This document shows, one piece after another, positions 1 to 7,471 of a stretch of DNA of 42,199 nucleotides (positions within the stretch are counted from its first letter, which is position 1; the number at the start of each line of letters is the position of its first letter). The notes below the pieces were generated by a model that did not search any database, was not told the DNA's origin, and was given only the letters and a program-made list of their open reading frames with translations. The stretch comes from a virus. The stretch is taken from positions 1 to 42,199 of IMG/VR virus record IMGVR_UViG_3300044713_000275; one strand, written 5' to 3'. Made by a program: the position numbers and the translations under genes.

Positions 1-594
1 TCAGCCGGCGCGAGCTCGGCGCCACAGTGTAGTCTTCGACGGACCCTTCGCGCTCACCTTCGGGCCAGGGCGTTTTGCCCCGGCTTTTTTCATGCCGTTG
101 CGAATGCGCTCGGCGATCAGGTTGCGTTCAAACTCGGCCACCGCGGCCAGGATGGTGAAGATCATGCGGCCCATCGGCGTCGACGTGTCGATCTGCTCGG
201 TGAGCGAAACAAATTCGAGCTTCCTGGCCTCGAACGTGTCGAGCACCTGCAGCATGTGCTTCGTCGACCGGAAGAAGCGATCGAACTTCCACACCACCAC
301 GCCGTCGAACTTGCGCGTGGCCGGCTTCTTCACGTCGGTGGCGGCGATCACGGCGTTGAGTTCGTCAAAGGCCGGCCGCGACTCGAGCGATCCGCCCCAG
401 CCCTGGTCGATGTACTCGTGCACAATCGTCCAGCCGCGCATGCGGCACATCTCGCGCAGCGGCTGCAGCTGGGCTTCCGGGTCCTGGCCCTTGAACTCGT
501 GGTCAATCACGCCCGGCACGTGCGCCTCGGGCTGCCGGCCGCACGACCGGCAAATGTCCTTCGAAACGCGCGCGTAGAGGGCGACGGAGTTCAT
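1..594 (-). CDS. Small serine recombinase (resolvase/invertase family)
   Basis: A 197-aa site-specific recombinase that would cut and rejoin DNA through a serine-DNA intermediate. The N-terminal YARVS motif carries the likely nucleophile Ser11. WKFDRFFRS around residues 102-110 gives the conserved arginines, and the E-helix region FTILAAVAEFERNLIAERI (about 146-164) is typical of the family. Two features are odd. A CRSCG motif at 15-18 lies in an insertion of about 20 residues right after the active site, and the C-terminal DNA-binding helix-turn-helix is cut down to roughly SKTTLWRRAR. It is far shorter than large serine integrases, so it resembles a resolvase or invertase more than a classical phage integrase. 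The stop codon is the first base triplet of the window. Family assignment is firm; the biological role (integration, dimer resolution or inversion) is open. Confidence 0.92.
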   Translation of the reverse strand: MNSVALYARVSKDICRSCGRQPEAHVPGVIDHEFKGQDPEAQLQPLREMCRMRGWTIVHEYIDQGWGGSLESRPAFDELNAVIAATDVKKPATRKFDGVVVWKFDRFFRSTKHMLQVLDTFEARKLEFVSLTEQIDTSTPMGRMIFTILAAVAEFERNLIAERIRNGMKKAGAKRPGPKVSAKGPSKTTLWRRARAG

Positions 595-757
595 TTCCCT
601 GTTAACTGACTAGTAAGAATTACCCTCAAAAAGGCCCGATTCCAGATCAGGTGAATTGAAACGCCAGAAAGCCACTCAGGGGCTCGCGCTGAGTGCCGTT
701 CTTGGCGGCTGATGGCGAGCCCCGTCTGCGGCTGCGATACGAGTACTGCGGGAAGAT
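595..757. other. Intergenic region with small dyad, upstream of the recombinase
   Basis: 163 bases between the recombinase start and the stop of the coiled-coil gene. It holds a 7-bp inverted repeat (673-679 with 689-695, CACTCAG/CTGAGTG, 9-nt loop) and an AT-richer stretch around 600-625. Recombination sites of serine recombinases often lie next to the gene, so this is the place to look for an att or res site. No core sequence can be named from the window alone. Confidence 0.25.
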
Positions 758-1258
758 CTAGGCCGCGGGCTTCTTCTTCGGCCGCACGTCCAGCGACGGC
801 TTCCGATCGCCCGTCACCGAGCACTGCAGCAGCAGGCTCATGAGCCGCGGCGAGAGCTGTTCCGTTTTCAGAATCTCGCTGGCGCCCGACTGCAGCGTGT
901 ATCGCACGTCGACCGAAAAAATCTTTTTCAGCAGCCGGGTCTTCTTCGCCTTGGCGAGCGCCAGGCGGAAGCGTTCAACCGCAGCGGCGTCCTGCGTGGT
1001 GTACTGGCCGAAGGTCGCAACCATCTCCCACACAATGCCGTGCAGGATCTTCGATTTCTGCGCGTGCGGTCCGCCGCACGATCGCACCAGCTCGATAAGC
1101 TCCGCTTCCCGCTCCAGCAATTTTTTTCGCGCGGTGGTCAGTTCAGCCTGCGCCTTCGTGAGTTCGATCTCGAGCTGGTGAAAGCCTTCGGCCTGGGCGT
1201 CGACCTCGACTGGCATCGGGGCCGGCGCCGTCTTCGACATTTGCGCGACTGCGGACAT
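758..1258 (-). CDS. Coiled-coil hypothetical protein
   Basis: A 166-aa protein of unknown function. Residues about 25-60 are rich in Glu, Lys, Leu and Ala with heptad-like spacing and should form a coiled coil. The rest is mixed helix, ending in a basic PKKKPAA tail. No Shine-Dalgarno is evident before the ATG at 1258, and an in-frame ATG at 1240 (MSKTAP) is an alternative start. It sits between the recombinase and a divergent plus-strand gene, so its promoter must lie in 1259-1378 or the gene is read through from elsewhere. I do not recognise the family. Confidence 0.6.
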   Translation of the reverse strand: MSAVAQMSKTAPAPMPVEVDAQAEGFHQLEIELTKAQAELTTARKKLLEREAELIELVRSCGGPHAQKSKILHGIVWEMVATFGQYTTQDAAAVERFRLALAKAKKTRLLKKIFSVDVRYTLQSGASEILKTEQLSPRLMSLLLQCSVTGDRKPSLDVRPKKKPAA

Positions 1259-1315
1259 GCAGCGAATCTACCGCGAGCCCGTGTTGCTCAACTAGGTTCC
1301 CGAGGTAACCAGGTC

Positions 1316-1324
1316 TGCTAGAGT
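1316..1324 (+). promoter_or_regulatory. Candidate extended -10 promoter for the 1379 gene
   Basis: TG-N-TAGAGT at 1316-1324 fits an extended -10 element (TGnTATAAT, four of six in the hexamer). The expected start of transcription, near 1331, falls at the left edge of the palindrome 1334-1360. No convincing -35 is visible. This is pattern matching only. Confidence 0.35.
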
Positions 1325-1333
1325 GTCCCTGAT

Positions 1334-1360
1334 GCGTTTCGGAAACCGTTTCCGAAACGC
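1334..1360. promoter_or_regulatory. Perfect 27-bp palindrome, probable operator
   Basis: Two perfect 13-base arms (GCGTTTCGGAAAC and its reverse complement) flank one central C. The site lies just downstream of a candidate promoter and 18 bases before the ATG of the plus-strand gene at 1379, where a bound dimer would block transcription. Such symmetry is what a dimeric repressor recognises. The arms could also form an RNA hairpin in the 5' leader. The binding protein is not identified; the zinc-motif protein encoded downstream is one candidate. Confidence 0.65.
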
Positions 1361-1378
1361 AATTTCCGGAGGGAAACA

Positions 1379-1816
1379 ATGCCCGCTCGTCAAGCTGCCC
1401 CGTGTCTCAAGTGCGGTGACATCATCGAAGTCAGCGAAGCCGCCTTCGTGCTCGACCTGGTGCTCCGCTTCGTCGGTCTGCCCCGTGTGCTCGAAACCCA
1501 GCGTCTCTCGCAAGCCTCAGTGTCGTGCTGCGTCACGTGCGCCGATCTCATGGCCCGCGGCGACGAGCCCCCGGCCCGCACCCGCCCGCTCGATCACATC
1601 GTGTACGAACAATTCAAAGCGGTGGTCAGCGAAGATCCCACGTTCGCGTTCCTGAGCTGGATCGAGATGCGCAAGACGCTCAACCTGCCCGCCCCGCGCC
1701 TCGACGATCCGAAGATGCTGCGAATGTGGAACGAGTTCCGCCGCACGATGTCGCTGCCGGCATTGATAGAGCAGGATGGCGGGGAAGGGAAGACTTCGCT
1801 GGTGAAGGCCAGCTAA
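1379..1816 (+). CDS. Plus-strand zinc-motif protein of unknown function
   Basis: 145 aa. CLKC at residues 9-12 and CVTC near 52-55 form a likely four-cysteine zinc site in the N-terminal half. The C-terminal half is helical and acidic/basic mixed. A good ribosome site (GGAGGG, 1368-1373) precedes the ATG. It is one of only four plus-strand genes and has its own palindromic control region, so it is probably expressed independently of the phage programme, like a moron or a regulator. It converges with the minus-strand gene at 1813, overlapping it by four bases. No family recognised. Confidence 0.75.
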   Translation: MPARQAAPCLKCGDIIEVSEAAFVLDLVLRFVGLPRVLETQRLSQASVSCCVTCADLMARGDEPPARTRPLDHIVYEQFKAVVSEDPTFAFLSWIEMRKTLNLPAPRLDDPKMLRMWNEFRRTMSLPALIEQDGGEGKTSLVKAS

Positions 1817-2148
1817 AGCTTCGCGGCGATCGCCTTCAGCTGCGGCAGCACGGCCTGGATGTCGGCAATCAGCGCCTGGTCGAGCGGCACCGACAATCCA
1901 TTCGCGCCGGCCGCGGGGCCAGCGGCTTCAACGACACCGCAGACCGCTTCGAATGTGGCCAGCGCGGTCTGCTCGATCGCCGCGGCGCCAGGGAAGGCAA
2001 GCTCGATCAGCGCTTCCACTTCCGGCGCGTTCTTTTCGACGTCGCCCACAATCACGGGCGCCTCGTCGGCGGCCTTCAGCACAGCGGCCTTGAAATCTTT
2101 TGCGGCCGCCACGATCTTCGAAACGATTCCTTTGAATGAAGTGCTCAC
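1813..2148 (-). CDS. Small Ala-rich phage protein after the lysis genes
   Basis: A 111-aa alanine- and valine-rich protein predicted to be helical (MSTSFKGIVSKIVAAAKDFK start). It has amphipathic helices and no clear membrane segment. It is the last gene of the late minus-strand run, directly after the holin-like and endolysin genes; its start overlaps the preceding stop. Position suggests a lysis-associated or virion accessory role, but the sequence does not say which. The family is not identified here. Confidence 0.65.
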   Translation of the reverse strand: MSTSFKGIVSKIVAAAKDFKAAVLKAADEAPVIVGDVEKNAPEVEALIELAFPGAAAIEQTALATFEAVCGVVEAAGPAAGANGLSVPLDQALIADIQAVLPQLKAIAAKL

Positions 2149-2471
2149 GGTTTTTTCTCCTCTGGTTTTTCGATCGTTTGAATTCCGGTCACGAGCTCCT
2201 GGGCAGCCTCAGCTGAGGGCAGCACGGCGGTCATGCCGGCGGTGAGTTTTGAAGTGCGAAAGAAAACGGTCAGCACGATCGCCACGATCACCATGCCGGT
2301 GCCCACGCCGGTAATCACCGACCGGGTCGACACCATGACCGTGCCGCAGGTGAAGCAGAACGACACAAACGCCGAGAACGCCATCTGAAAAAGAAAGCGT
2401 GCCCAGCCCTGCAGGATGTTCTGCTCCAGCCGGCCGAGCAGATATTTCGCCAGACCGTCGAACGGGTTCAT
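2145..2471 (-). CDS. Holin-like membrane protein
   Basis: 108 aa with two strong hydrophobic segments, about residues 25-47 (FLFQMAFSAFVSFCFTCG) and 51-71 (VITGVGTGMVIVAIVLTVFF), and a charged C-terminus ending EKPEEKKP. Size, topology and location directly after the endolysin fit a two-helix holin, which would form inner-membrane lesions that release the endolysin. The ATG at 2471 overlaps the preceding stop as ATGA, which fixes the start. An upstream open extension exists but is in arginine-rich shadow sequence. Assignment is by topology and context, not by family motif. Confidence 0.65.
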   Translation of the reverse strand: MNPFDGLAKYLLGRLEQNILQGWARFLFQMAFSAFVSFCFTCGTVMVSTRSVITGVGTGMVIVAIVLTVFFRTSKLTAGMTAVLPSAEAAQELVTGIQTIEKPEEKKP

Positions 2472-2629
2472 CGCGAGTCGGCAGCCTTGATCAGGCCAAC
2501 GCCCGTGGTTATGCCGGCGATCACGATTGGCAGGTCGACGGGTCTGTGCTCCAGCAGCGCCAGGGCTGCATTGGTGAGCGTGCCCGCAATGGTGAGCGCG
2601 CCGGCGAGTGTGGTCTTCCAGTCCTTCAT
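2468..2629 (-). CDS. Small membrane protein of the lysis cassette (holin/accessory)
   Basis: 53 aa starting MKDWKTTLAGALTIAG, with one or two short hydrophobic stretches. Small proteins of this MKDWKTTLAG type are common beside phage endolysins, often labelled holin or membrane protein. A strong purine-rich ribosome site (GGGGGAAC) precedes the ATG at 2629. It overlaps the endolysin stop (ATGA) and the following holin-like start (ATGA), so the lysis genes are translationally coupled. Exact function is inferred from position. Confidence 0.65.
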   Translation of the reverse strand: MKDWKTTLAGALTIAGTLTNAALALLEHRPVDLPIVIAGITTGVGLIKAADSR

Positions 2630-3096
2630 GGTGTTCCCCCTGTGGTCGTTGCGAATTCCTGGTAGATCGAGAGGCACTTCTGCGCGCGTGCCGGATCCGT
2701 CGACCAGGTCTTGGAAACTTCAGTGATGTAGGTTTGCGCGTTGGGCGCGCGCAGCGCCGCCGCGTAGTGCGGATACGCGTTCGAAAGCCGCTCGAGCGTG
2801 GCCAGCCGATCGGCAAAGCACGCGCGCCAGTCCGGGTAGGCCACCCACGCGGCCAGCACCTGGCGCCACTCGCTCTGCAGGTACTCGCGCGTGGGCAAGT
2901 TCATCGTGCCGAACGCAGGATTCGGATGAAGGTGCTGCTTCATGCCGAACAAATTGTTGCCGCTGCGCGCGAGCTCGCTGTTGCCCCAGCTCGACTCGAG
3001 TGCAGCCTCGGCGGCCGCCATCTGCGGGAATGGATGACTCGCTTTCACCGCCTCGGCCGTCGCCTTCCTCAGAAACTGTAGCTGCAGATCGTTCAT
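2626..3096 (-). CDS. Endolysin: glucosaminidase (GH73/FlgJ-like)
   Basis: A 156-aa muralytic enzyme predicted to cleave the glycan backbone of peptidoglycan. The stretch AAAEAALESSWGNSELARSG (27-46) followed by NNLFGMK is the hallmark of the glucosaminidase fold, with Glu34 as the likely catalytic acid. The C-terminal half (PDWRACFADRLATL, YPHYAAAL, TYITEVSKTWSTDP) also matches this family. No signal peptide is seen, so release would need the neighbouring holin-like proteins. It lies between the tail-tip gene and those membrane proteins, the usual siphophage lysis position. Confidence 0.92.
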   Translation of the reverse strand: MNDLQLQFLRKATAEAVKASHPFPQMAAAEAALESSWGNSELARSGNNLFGMKQHLHPNPAFGTMNLPTREYLQSEWRQVLAAWVAYPDWRACFADRLATLERLSNAYPHYAAALRAPNAQTYITEVSKTWSTDPARAQKCLSIYQEFATTTGGTP

Positions 3097-3100
3097 GTGA

Positions 3101-5203
3101 TCACTCCACTCCCGTCATCACGCCGGTAATTCCGAACGGTGAGTACTCGCCATAGTTGGTCGAGCTCGTCGGCCCCTGGAATTCGTAGATCGACGGATCC
3201 ACCTGGCGCGCGACCAGGTCGACGCCCACCGCGGGCGTGCCGTCGCTGTCGTTTGAGAAATTGATTGAGCACTGGATTGCCTGGTAGACGCCTTCGACAA
3301 TGTTCCAGCGCGAGTGCGTGAAGTAAAACGTGTCGCCGCCCTCGAGCTGAAACGCCGTGAGCTTGCAGGGCAGCGTCAGCGTTTCCTGAAAGCGCAGCCG
3401 CATCAGCTCGATCTTCGCGAGGCGCTGCGCCGTCCACAGCGACGTGGTGAAGTCGAGTTGCACGTCCTGCCAAATAATCTGGCCACCATCTTCCGAGTTC
3501 AGGTAATCGGGTTTGCCGGCCAGGCCGTTGGCCTGGTACGCGGGAAAGCTTTGCGACTGCCACGTGCCCGGGATCTGCGTCATGCTCTGCGCGCCTGCCG
3601 GGTTCGTGGGTAAGTAGGCCGGAATGTAGGTGCCCTTCACGCCGTTGGCCACTTCGCGCTTCGAAATGCGGAAGTCGCCTTTGATCGGCCCGCGCATGTC
3701 GGCATCGCCAATCGAAATCGTGGGGGTCACATATGCGCCGGCGAAGACGTGCCAGAAATCTCCAGGCGCCACGCACCAGCCCGCCATCGACGCGCACAGC
3801 GACGTGAGCACGTTGCCGCGCAGGGAAGAGTGATCGAACATGCCATTGCAGCTGTAAAGGTTTTCATAGACCACCGTGGTGTCGGCGTTCACGATGATCA
3901 TGGCTTGCTCTTCGCACACGTTGGCCGCGGCAATCACGCTGGCCACATCGATCTCCGCGGCCGGCACCGCCAAGCCTGCGTCAGTGTCTTGCAGGTAGTC
4001 GTAAACGCAGAGCGCCGAGTTCGATGGGTTAATCGCGTGCGGCGATCGGCCCAGGCATACCCACGAGAGCGTGCCGTCGCTGGTCGTGCCGCCGAGCGTG
4101 GTCGAGAAGTTCGGCTCAGTCGCTCCCGAAGTGCCGCTCGCCGACTGCAGCTGCTGGAAGTAGCCGAGCGGCGCTTCGATAATCCAGTTCTGCGCCCAGC
4201 TGCTGTTCGGGATCCACGCATCGTTCACCAGGCGGTTGTTAAAAATGTGGCCTTGCGGGTTGCCGTCTTCACACTCTTCGGCGCCACTCACAAATTCGCC
4301 TTGCGTCGTCCAGCTCGCAGTGTTGTCGCTCAGCGTAGCCGGGAAGCTGCTGGCGCCTTCAAAGTTCGGCCGGCTCGCCGCCACGCCGCTCGTGCCCGTC
4401 GAGTTGGTCTGCACCCAGATGCGGCCAAAGTTGTCGGCGATCCACTGGAATTCGAAGTAGCCATTCGAAGGCTGCCAGGCCGTGATCACGCGCGGGTCGA
4501 CGAGTTTCTTGCCGGTAATCAGAAACTGCACGTTCGGGATCTCGCCGCTTTCGTACAGCGCCGGCCAGCCCGTGTCGGCGCGGAAGATCACATGCACCTT
4601 GGCGCAGCCCTGCTGCACGCAGGCACTCGTCCAGCTCGGGTCGCCCGCGGCCAGGTTGGGGAATGGCTGGTTCGGCAGGTTGCGGCCAAAATCGACTTCG
4701 AAAAAAATGTGCTGCCAGTAGCAGTCGTTGGGCGTGGTCGAGCCCGCGGCCTTCAGGTCCCACCAGCCATTCACTGAATCCCAAATCAGGTCGGTACCAA
4801 AGTTGTAAACCGTGCCATTGATGGCGATCGCGTCGATGCTCGAGATCTCGTGCGCCGCGAGCGTGTAGACGCAATGGAGAAACTGGCTGACGACGTTCAG
4901 GTCCTGGCTGGGCGGAAAGCTCGCGTAGGTGCAAACCCCGGCGGTCTGCGACTGGCCATAGATCACGCGCCGCGGCACTACGCCGTTCGCTGCCGTGATC
5001 GATGACGCCGGCTGGCCCACCGGCTTCGGGCTCTGGCGCAGCAGCAGGCCAACGCCTGAGAGCGCCGTCGTCAGCCCGTAGCCGACCATGGCGTTGAAGA
5101 CGGCGACGTCGCCCTGCAGCACGATAATGCCGACCGGGCCGGCCAGCACGGCCAGCGCAAGGCCGCCCACGATCAGCCCAAGAGCTTCTGCAGTTTTCGA
5201 CAT
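3101..5203 (-). CDS. Tail tip / host-attachment protein (gpJ-like hub)
   Basis: 700 aa. The RVIYGQSQTAGV motif near residue 80 and the flanking region resemble the central hub of gpJ-type tail-tip proteins, which plug the tube and contact the host receptor. The N-terminus has two hydrophobic stretches (about 8-35 and 37-55), common in this family. In the middle, two copies of a small domain occur with the pattern GTSG..(E/R)P.F ... SDNT/DGT..SW (about 275-400). Related copies occur in the connector protein at 23593. It is the last large tail gene before lysis, as expected for a receptor-binding hub. Identification is by motif and order. Confidence 0.8.
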   Translation of the reverse strand: MSKTAEALGLIVGGLALAVLAGPVGIIVLQGDVAVFNAMVGYGLTTALSGVGLLLRQSPKPVGQPASSITAANGVVPRRVIYGQSQTAGVCTYASFPPSQDLNVVSQFLHCVYTLAAHEISSIDAIAINGTVYNFGTDLIWDSVNGWWDLKAAGSTTPNDCYWQHIFFEVDFGRNLPNQPFPNLAAGDPSWTSACVQQGCAKVHVIFRADTGWPALYESGEIPNVQFLITGKKLVDPRVITAWQPSNGYFEFQWIADNFGRIWVQTNSTGTSGVAASRPNFEGASSFPATLSDNTASWTTQGEFVSGAEECEDGNPQGHIFNNRLVNDAWIPNSSWAQNWIIEAPLGYFQQLQSASGTSGATEPNFSTTLGGTTSDGTLSWVCLGRSPHAINPSNSALCVYDYLQDTDAGLAVPAAEIDVASVIAAANVCEEQAMIIVNADTTVVYENLYSCNGMFDHSSLRGNVLTSLCASMAGWCVAPGDFWHVFAGAYVTPTISIGDADMRGPIKGDFRISKREVANGVKGTYIPAYLPTNPAGAQSMTQIPGTWQSQSFPAYQANGLAGKPDYLNSEDGGQIIWQDVQLDFTTSLWTAQRLAKIELMRLRFQETLTLPCKLTAFQLEGGDTFYFTHSRWNIVEGVYQAIQCSINFSNDSDGTPAVGVDLVARQVDPSIYEFQGPTSSTNYGEYSPFGITGVMTGVE

Positions 5204-5213
5204 GTTGTGAGGT

Positions 5214-5642
5214 CTAGCCGACGCGCCAGGCGCGCTTCCAGCGGTGCATGCGCACCAGCAGCGCGCCGTTATCGCTCACGCACGAAGCAAAGCGGCCATC
5301 GGTTGAAACCACGCCCAGGGCGCCCTGGTGCGTGGCGTTATCAATCCACACCACGTCGCCGCGGCGCGCGAACGTGACGGGAACTTCAGGGCAGCCGAGC
5401 GTGGCAGCAATGCCGGCGGCGAACGCAGCGAGGCTTGGGCCGTAAATGGCCGCGGCGCCGGCTTCGTCGTGGTACTTGCCGCGATAGGGAGCGGTGGGGT
5501 CGACGCCGACCACCGCGCGCATGCAGTTGCCCACATGCAGCGCGCAGTCAAACACGCCCCACTCGAACGGCACCTGGCGCGCGGTGTCGATAATGCGATG
5601 CAGCCGCGACGGCCAGTTCTGATGGCGCACCAGAGTCGTCAT
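5214..5642 (-). CDS. DUF6950-like tail-assembly protein (NlpC/P60-related)
   Basis: 142 aa. The block WGVFDCALHVGN (about 28-39) with Cys33, followed by YRGKY and FARRGDVVWID, matches the small phage proteins placed between tail-tip genes and grouped as DUF6950, which look like shortened NlpC/P60 cysteine peptidases. The family may process or assemble the tail tip or attack the cell wall during entry. The ATG at 5642 overlaps the preceding stop (ATGA). An upstream open extension is arginine-rich shadow. Catalytic activity cannot be judged from sequence alone. Confidence 0.75.
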   Translation of the reverse strand: MTTLVRHQNWPSRLHRIIDTARQVPFEWGVFDCALHVGNCMRAVVGVDPTAPYRGKYHDEAGAAAIYGPSLAAFAAGIAATLGCPEVPVTFARRGDVVWIDNATHQGALGVVSTDGRFASCVSDNGALLVRMHRWKRAWRVG

Positions 5643-6571
5643 GAGTGCACGATGATGCTGCAGGCGGCGCGATACATCTGCGTCGGTCCACCAAAGCCCG
5701 CGGCGCCCGTGGGCACGCGCACCATCAGCGAGCACTCGCCCGGCGCAATGCCTTGCACGTTGTTGGTCGCGCTGTAGAGCATGACGGCAACTTTCGGGTT
5801 GGTCGACGCCCAGGTCACTTCAAAGCTCGGGCCAGATCCGCCGCCGCCGACCTGCGTGTAGGTGCTGCCGTCGGAGTAGTGGATTGTGACGGTGATGGTG
5901 GCAAACGCGCCGACGGCAATGTCGACCACGCTCGGGTTCACCGTCATGTAGACGGGATACGGCGAGGCGTTCGCGTTCGGCGCCGGCCAGAACAGTTGCA
6001 TGTTGGCCAGCGACTCGACGAAGCTGAAGCCTAAATCGCCGGGATGGTAGAGCTGCTGGTCAGGGTCATCAAAACGCCGGTTGGGCGCCAGGTTCAGCGA
6101 GATGAGCGAATTCTCGCAGGTAATCGAAATGGTCGACGAGTCGCCGGCATCGGTGAGCGAAGGCACATCGAGCGCGCCAGAAAACAGCTGCACCGGGTCG
6201 GCCATGAGCGCGCCCGCGGAAGTGAAGAACGCGAGCCACACAGTGGCGACGCCGGTGATGCGCACCTGGCCCACAGCTTCAGCCACCAGGTTCGACGGGA
6301 TCCCGCTGAGTGCCAGCGTAATATTCTGCGCCTGCACCTTCGTGGTCTGCGGAATCGCCGACATCTTTCCCAGCCAGCCCAGGCCGGTGAAAGTTTCACC
6401 GTACGGAAAAGTTGACAGCGGATTCGCTGGCGGTCCTGCCGGCGTGATGGTGCCGACACCACTGAAAAAATAAAGCGTGTTGTCGGCGAAGGCGATCTCG
6501 ACGAACAGCGCCACCGAAAGAGTCTGCTGCGCGATCGCGGCCAGCACGGCCGAGCTGAGAGATCGGGGCAT
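5639..6571 (-). CDS. Tail-tip baseplate protein with C-terminal Ig-like (BIG2) domain
   Basis: 310 aa. The N-terminal two thirds (LSVALFVEIAF, TLYFFSGVGTI, FTGLGWLGKMSAIPQT, QNITLALSGIPS) are of the type found in siphophage proteins of the DUF2163/BR0599 group, which sit between the tape measure and the hub. The C-terminal part from about residue 208 (MTVNPSVVDIAVGAFATITV ... WASTNPKVAVM ... VQGIAPGECSLMV) is a bacterial Ig-like group 2 domain, often used for weak carbohydrate binding on virion surfaces. The start overlaps nothing upstream, being five bases after the 53-aa gene. Confidence 0.75.
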   Translation of the reverse strand: MPRSLSSAVLAAIAQQTLSVALFVEIAFADNTLYFFSGVGTITPAGPPANPLSTFPYGETFTGLGWLGKMSAIPQTTKVQAQNITLALSGIPSNLVAEAVGQVRITGVATVWLAFFTSAGALMADPVQLFSGALDVPSLTDAGDSSTISITCENSLISLNLAPNRRFDDPDQQLYHPGDLGFSFVESLANMQLFWPAPNANASPYPVYMTVNPSVVDIAVGAFATITVTIHYSDGSTYTQVGGGGSGPSFEVTWASTNPKVAVMLYSATNNVQGIAPGECSLMVRVPTGAAGFGGPTQMYRAACSIIVHS

Positions 6572-6575
6572 TGCG

Positions 6576-6737
6576 CTATCGGCTCTCGAGGATCTTGCGC
6601 GTCGCCGCGCGCCAGGCTTCTTTCACCACTTCGTGCAGCTTCGTCCACTCCGGCGGCAGCGGCATATAGGTGCGCCCAGGCGAAGCGCAGAAGGCCTCGT
6701 AGGCTAGCTGCGCGAGCGTGTCGACGTCGGGCGGCAT
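6576..6737 (-). CDS. 53-aa hypothetical protein between tail genes
   Basis: Translation from the ATG at 6737 gives a 53-aa basic, helical protein (MPPDVDTLAQLAYEAFCASP at the start, ATRKILESR at the end). The ATG overlaps the preceding TAA stop as TAATG, and the next start follows at 6571, so it fits perfectly as a coupled gene. Function is unknown. Confidence 0.7.
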   Translation of the reverse strand: MPPDVDTLAQLAYEAFCASPGRTYMPLPPEWTKLHEVVKEAWRAATRKILESR

Positions 6738-7471
6738 TAAATCGCTTCCTTCGCTTTGAAGCTGATGGTGTAGACCTTGTCGCGATCGATCTTCCAGGGC
6801 TGCTGGTTCGCCGCCAGGCGAAAGGTTCCGGCGCAGTTCGTGGTGACGATCGCGGTGCCATCGGGCACGGTCTCGCGTAGGTTGGGGAAAATCGTCAGGC
6901 TCGAAACGTTGCCGCCGGCATCGCTCGAGGCGTTCTCGAGAACTTTGTAAAGCCGCTGCGGCGCGCCTGAAACCTGCAGTTGAATGTAGTCGCCGGCCAC
7001 CGCCCAGTTCGTCACACTCACCGCGGCGCCGCGCAGGTTGATCACGTTCAGCCCATTCGCATTCGAGCCCGAAGCCAATGGCGTTCCGCTCATCGGCCCT
7101 TGCGGCGTGGGCCGGTTGTAGTCACCCATCAGAAACGTGCCCCGCTTGCCGAAGAGCGCGCCGAGAAATGAGATCCACTGTTCAGCCTGGGCGTAGAGCA
7201 TGGGCGGCAGCGTCAGCTCGAGCAGCCACTCCTGGCCCGGCCACTGCTGCAGCTGCTGGTTCAGCGTGAAGGGCGATTCGGTCTCGCCAATCACGTTGAG
7301 CTCGGTGAGCGTGAAATCCTGCGGACCGAGAACTGCCGGCGGCGTAAGTGGATACGTGATCGCCATGGGGTTATAAGGAATTGAAATCAGCAGCGCGGCC
7401 TGGGTAATGCGCACCAGGCTCGAGCTGCGAGAGGAAACCAGAAGCGGAGACTGCGTGACGCGGACCGACAT
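6737..7471 (-). CDS. Siphophage minor tail protein (tail-tip module)
   Basis: 244 aa. The body (LGPQDFTLTELNVIGETESP, LQQWPGQEWLLELTLPPM, WISFLGALFGKRGTFLMGDYN) resembles small structural proteins that follow the tape measure and precede the BR0599/DUF2163-type protein. The first about 35 residues (MSVRVTQSPLLVSS ... VRITQAALLISIPYNP) form a short repeated VRVTQ/VRITQ motif and look like an extra N-terminal piece. An in-frame ATG (MAITYP) near residue 37 could be an alternative start. The ATG at 7471 overlaps the upstream TAA (TAATG), which supports the longer form. Confidence 0.7.
   Translation of the reverse strand: MSVRVTQSPLLVSSRSSSLVRITQAALLISIPYNPMAITYPLTPPAVLGPQDFTLTELNVIGETESPFTLNQQLQQWPGQEWLLELTLPPMLYAQAEQWISFLGALFGKRGTFLMGDYNRPTPQGPMSGTPLASGSNANGLNVINLRGAAVSVTNWAVAGDYIQLQVSGAPQRLYKVLENASSDAGGNVSSLTIFPNLRETVPDGTAIVTTNCAGTFRLAANQQPWKIDRDKVYTISFKAKEAI

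Noticed and set aside
3749-4777. Long plus-strand ORF of 342 aa opposite the tail tip gene
   Set aside because: Arg/His/Ala-rich shadow of a GC-rich coding strand; the minus frame has clear tail-hub motifs.
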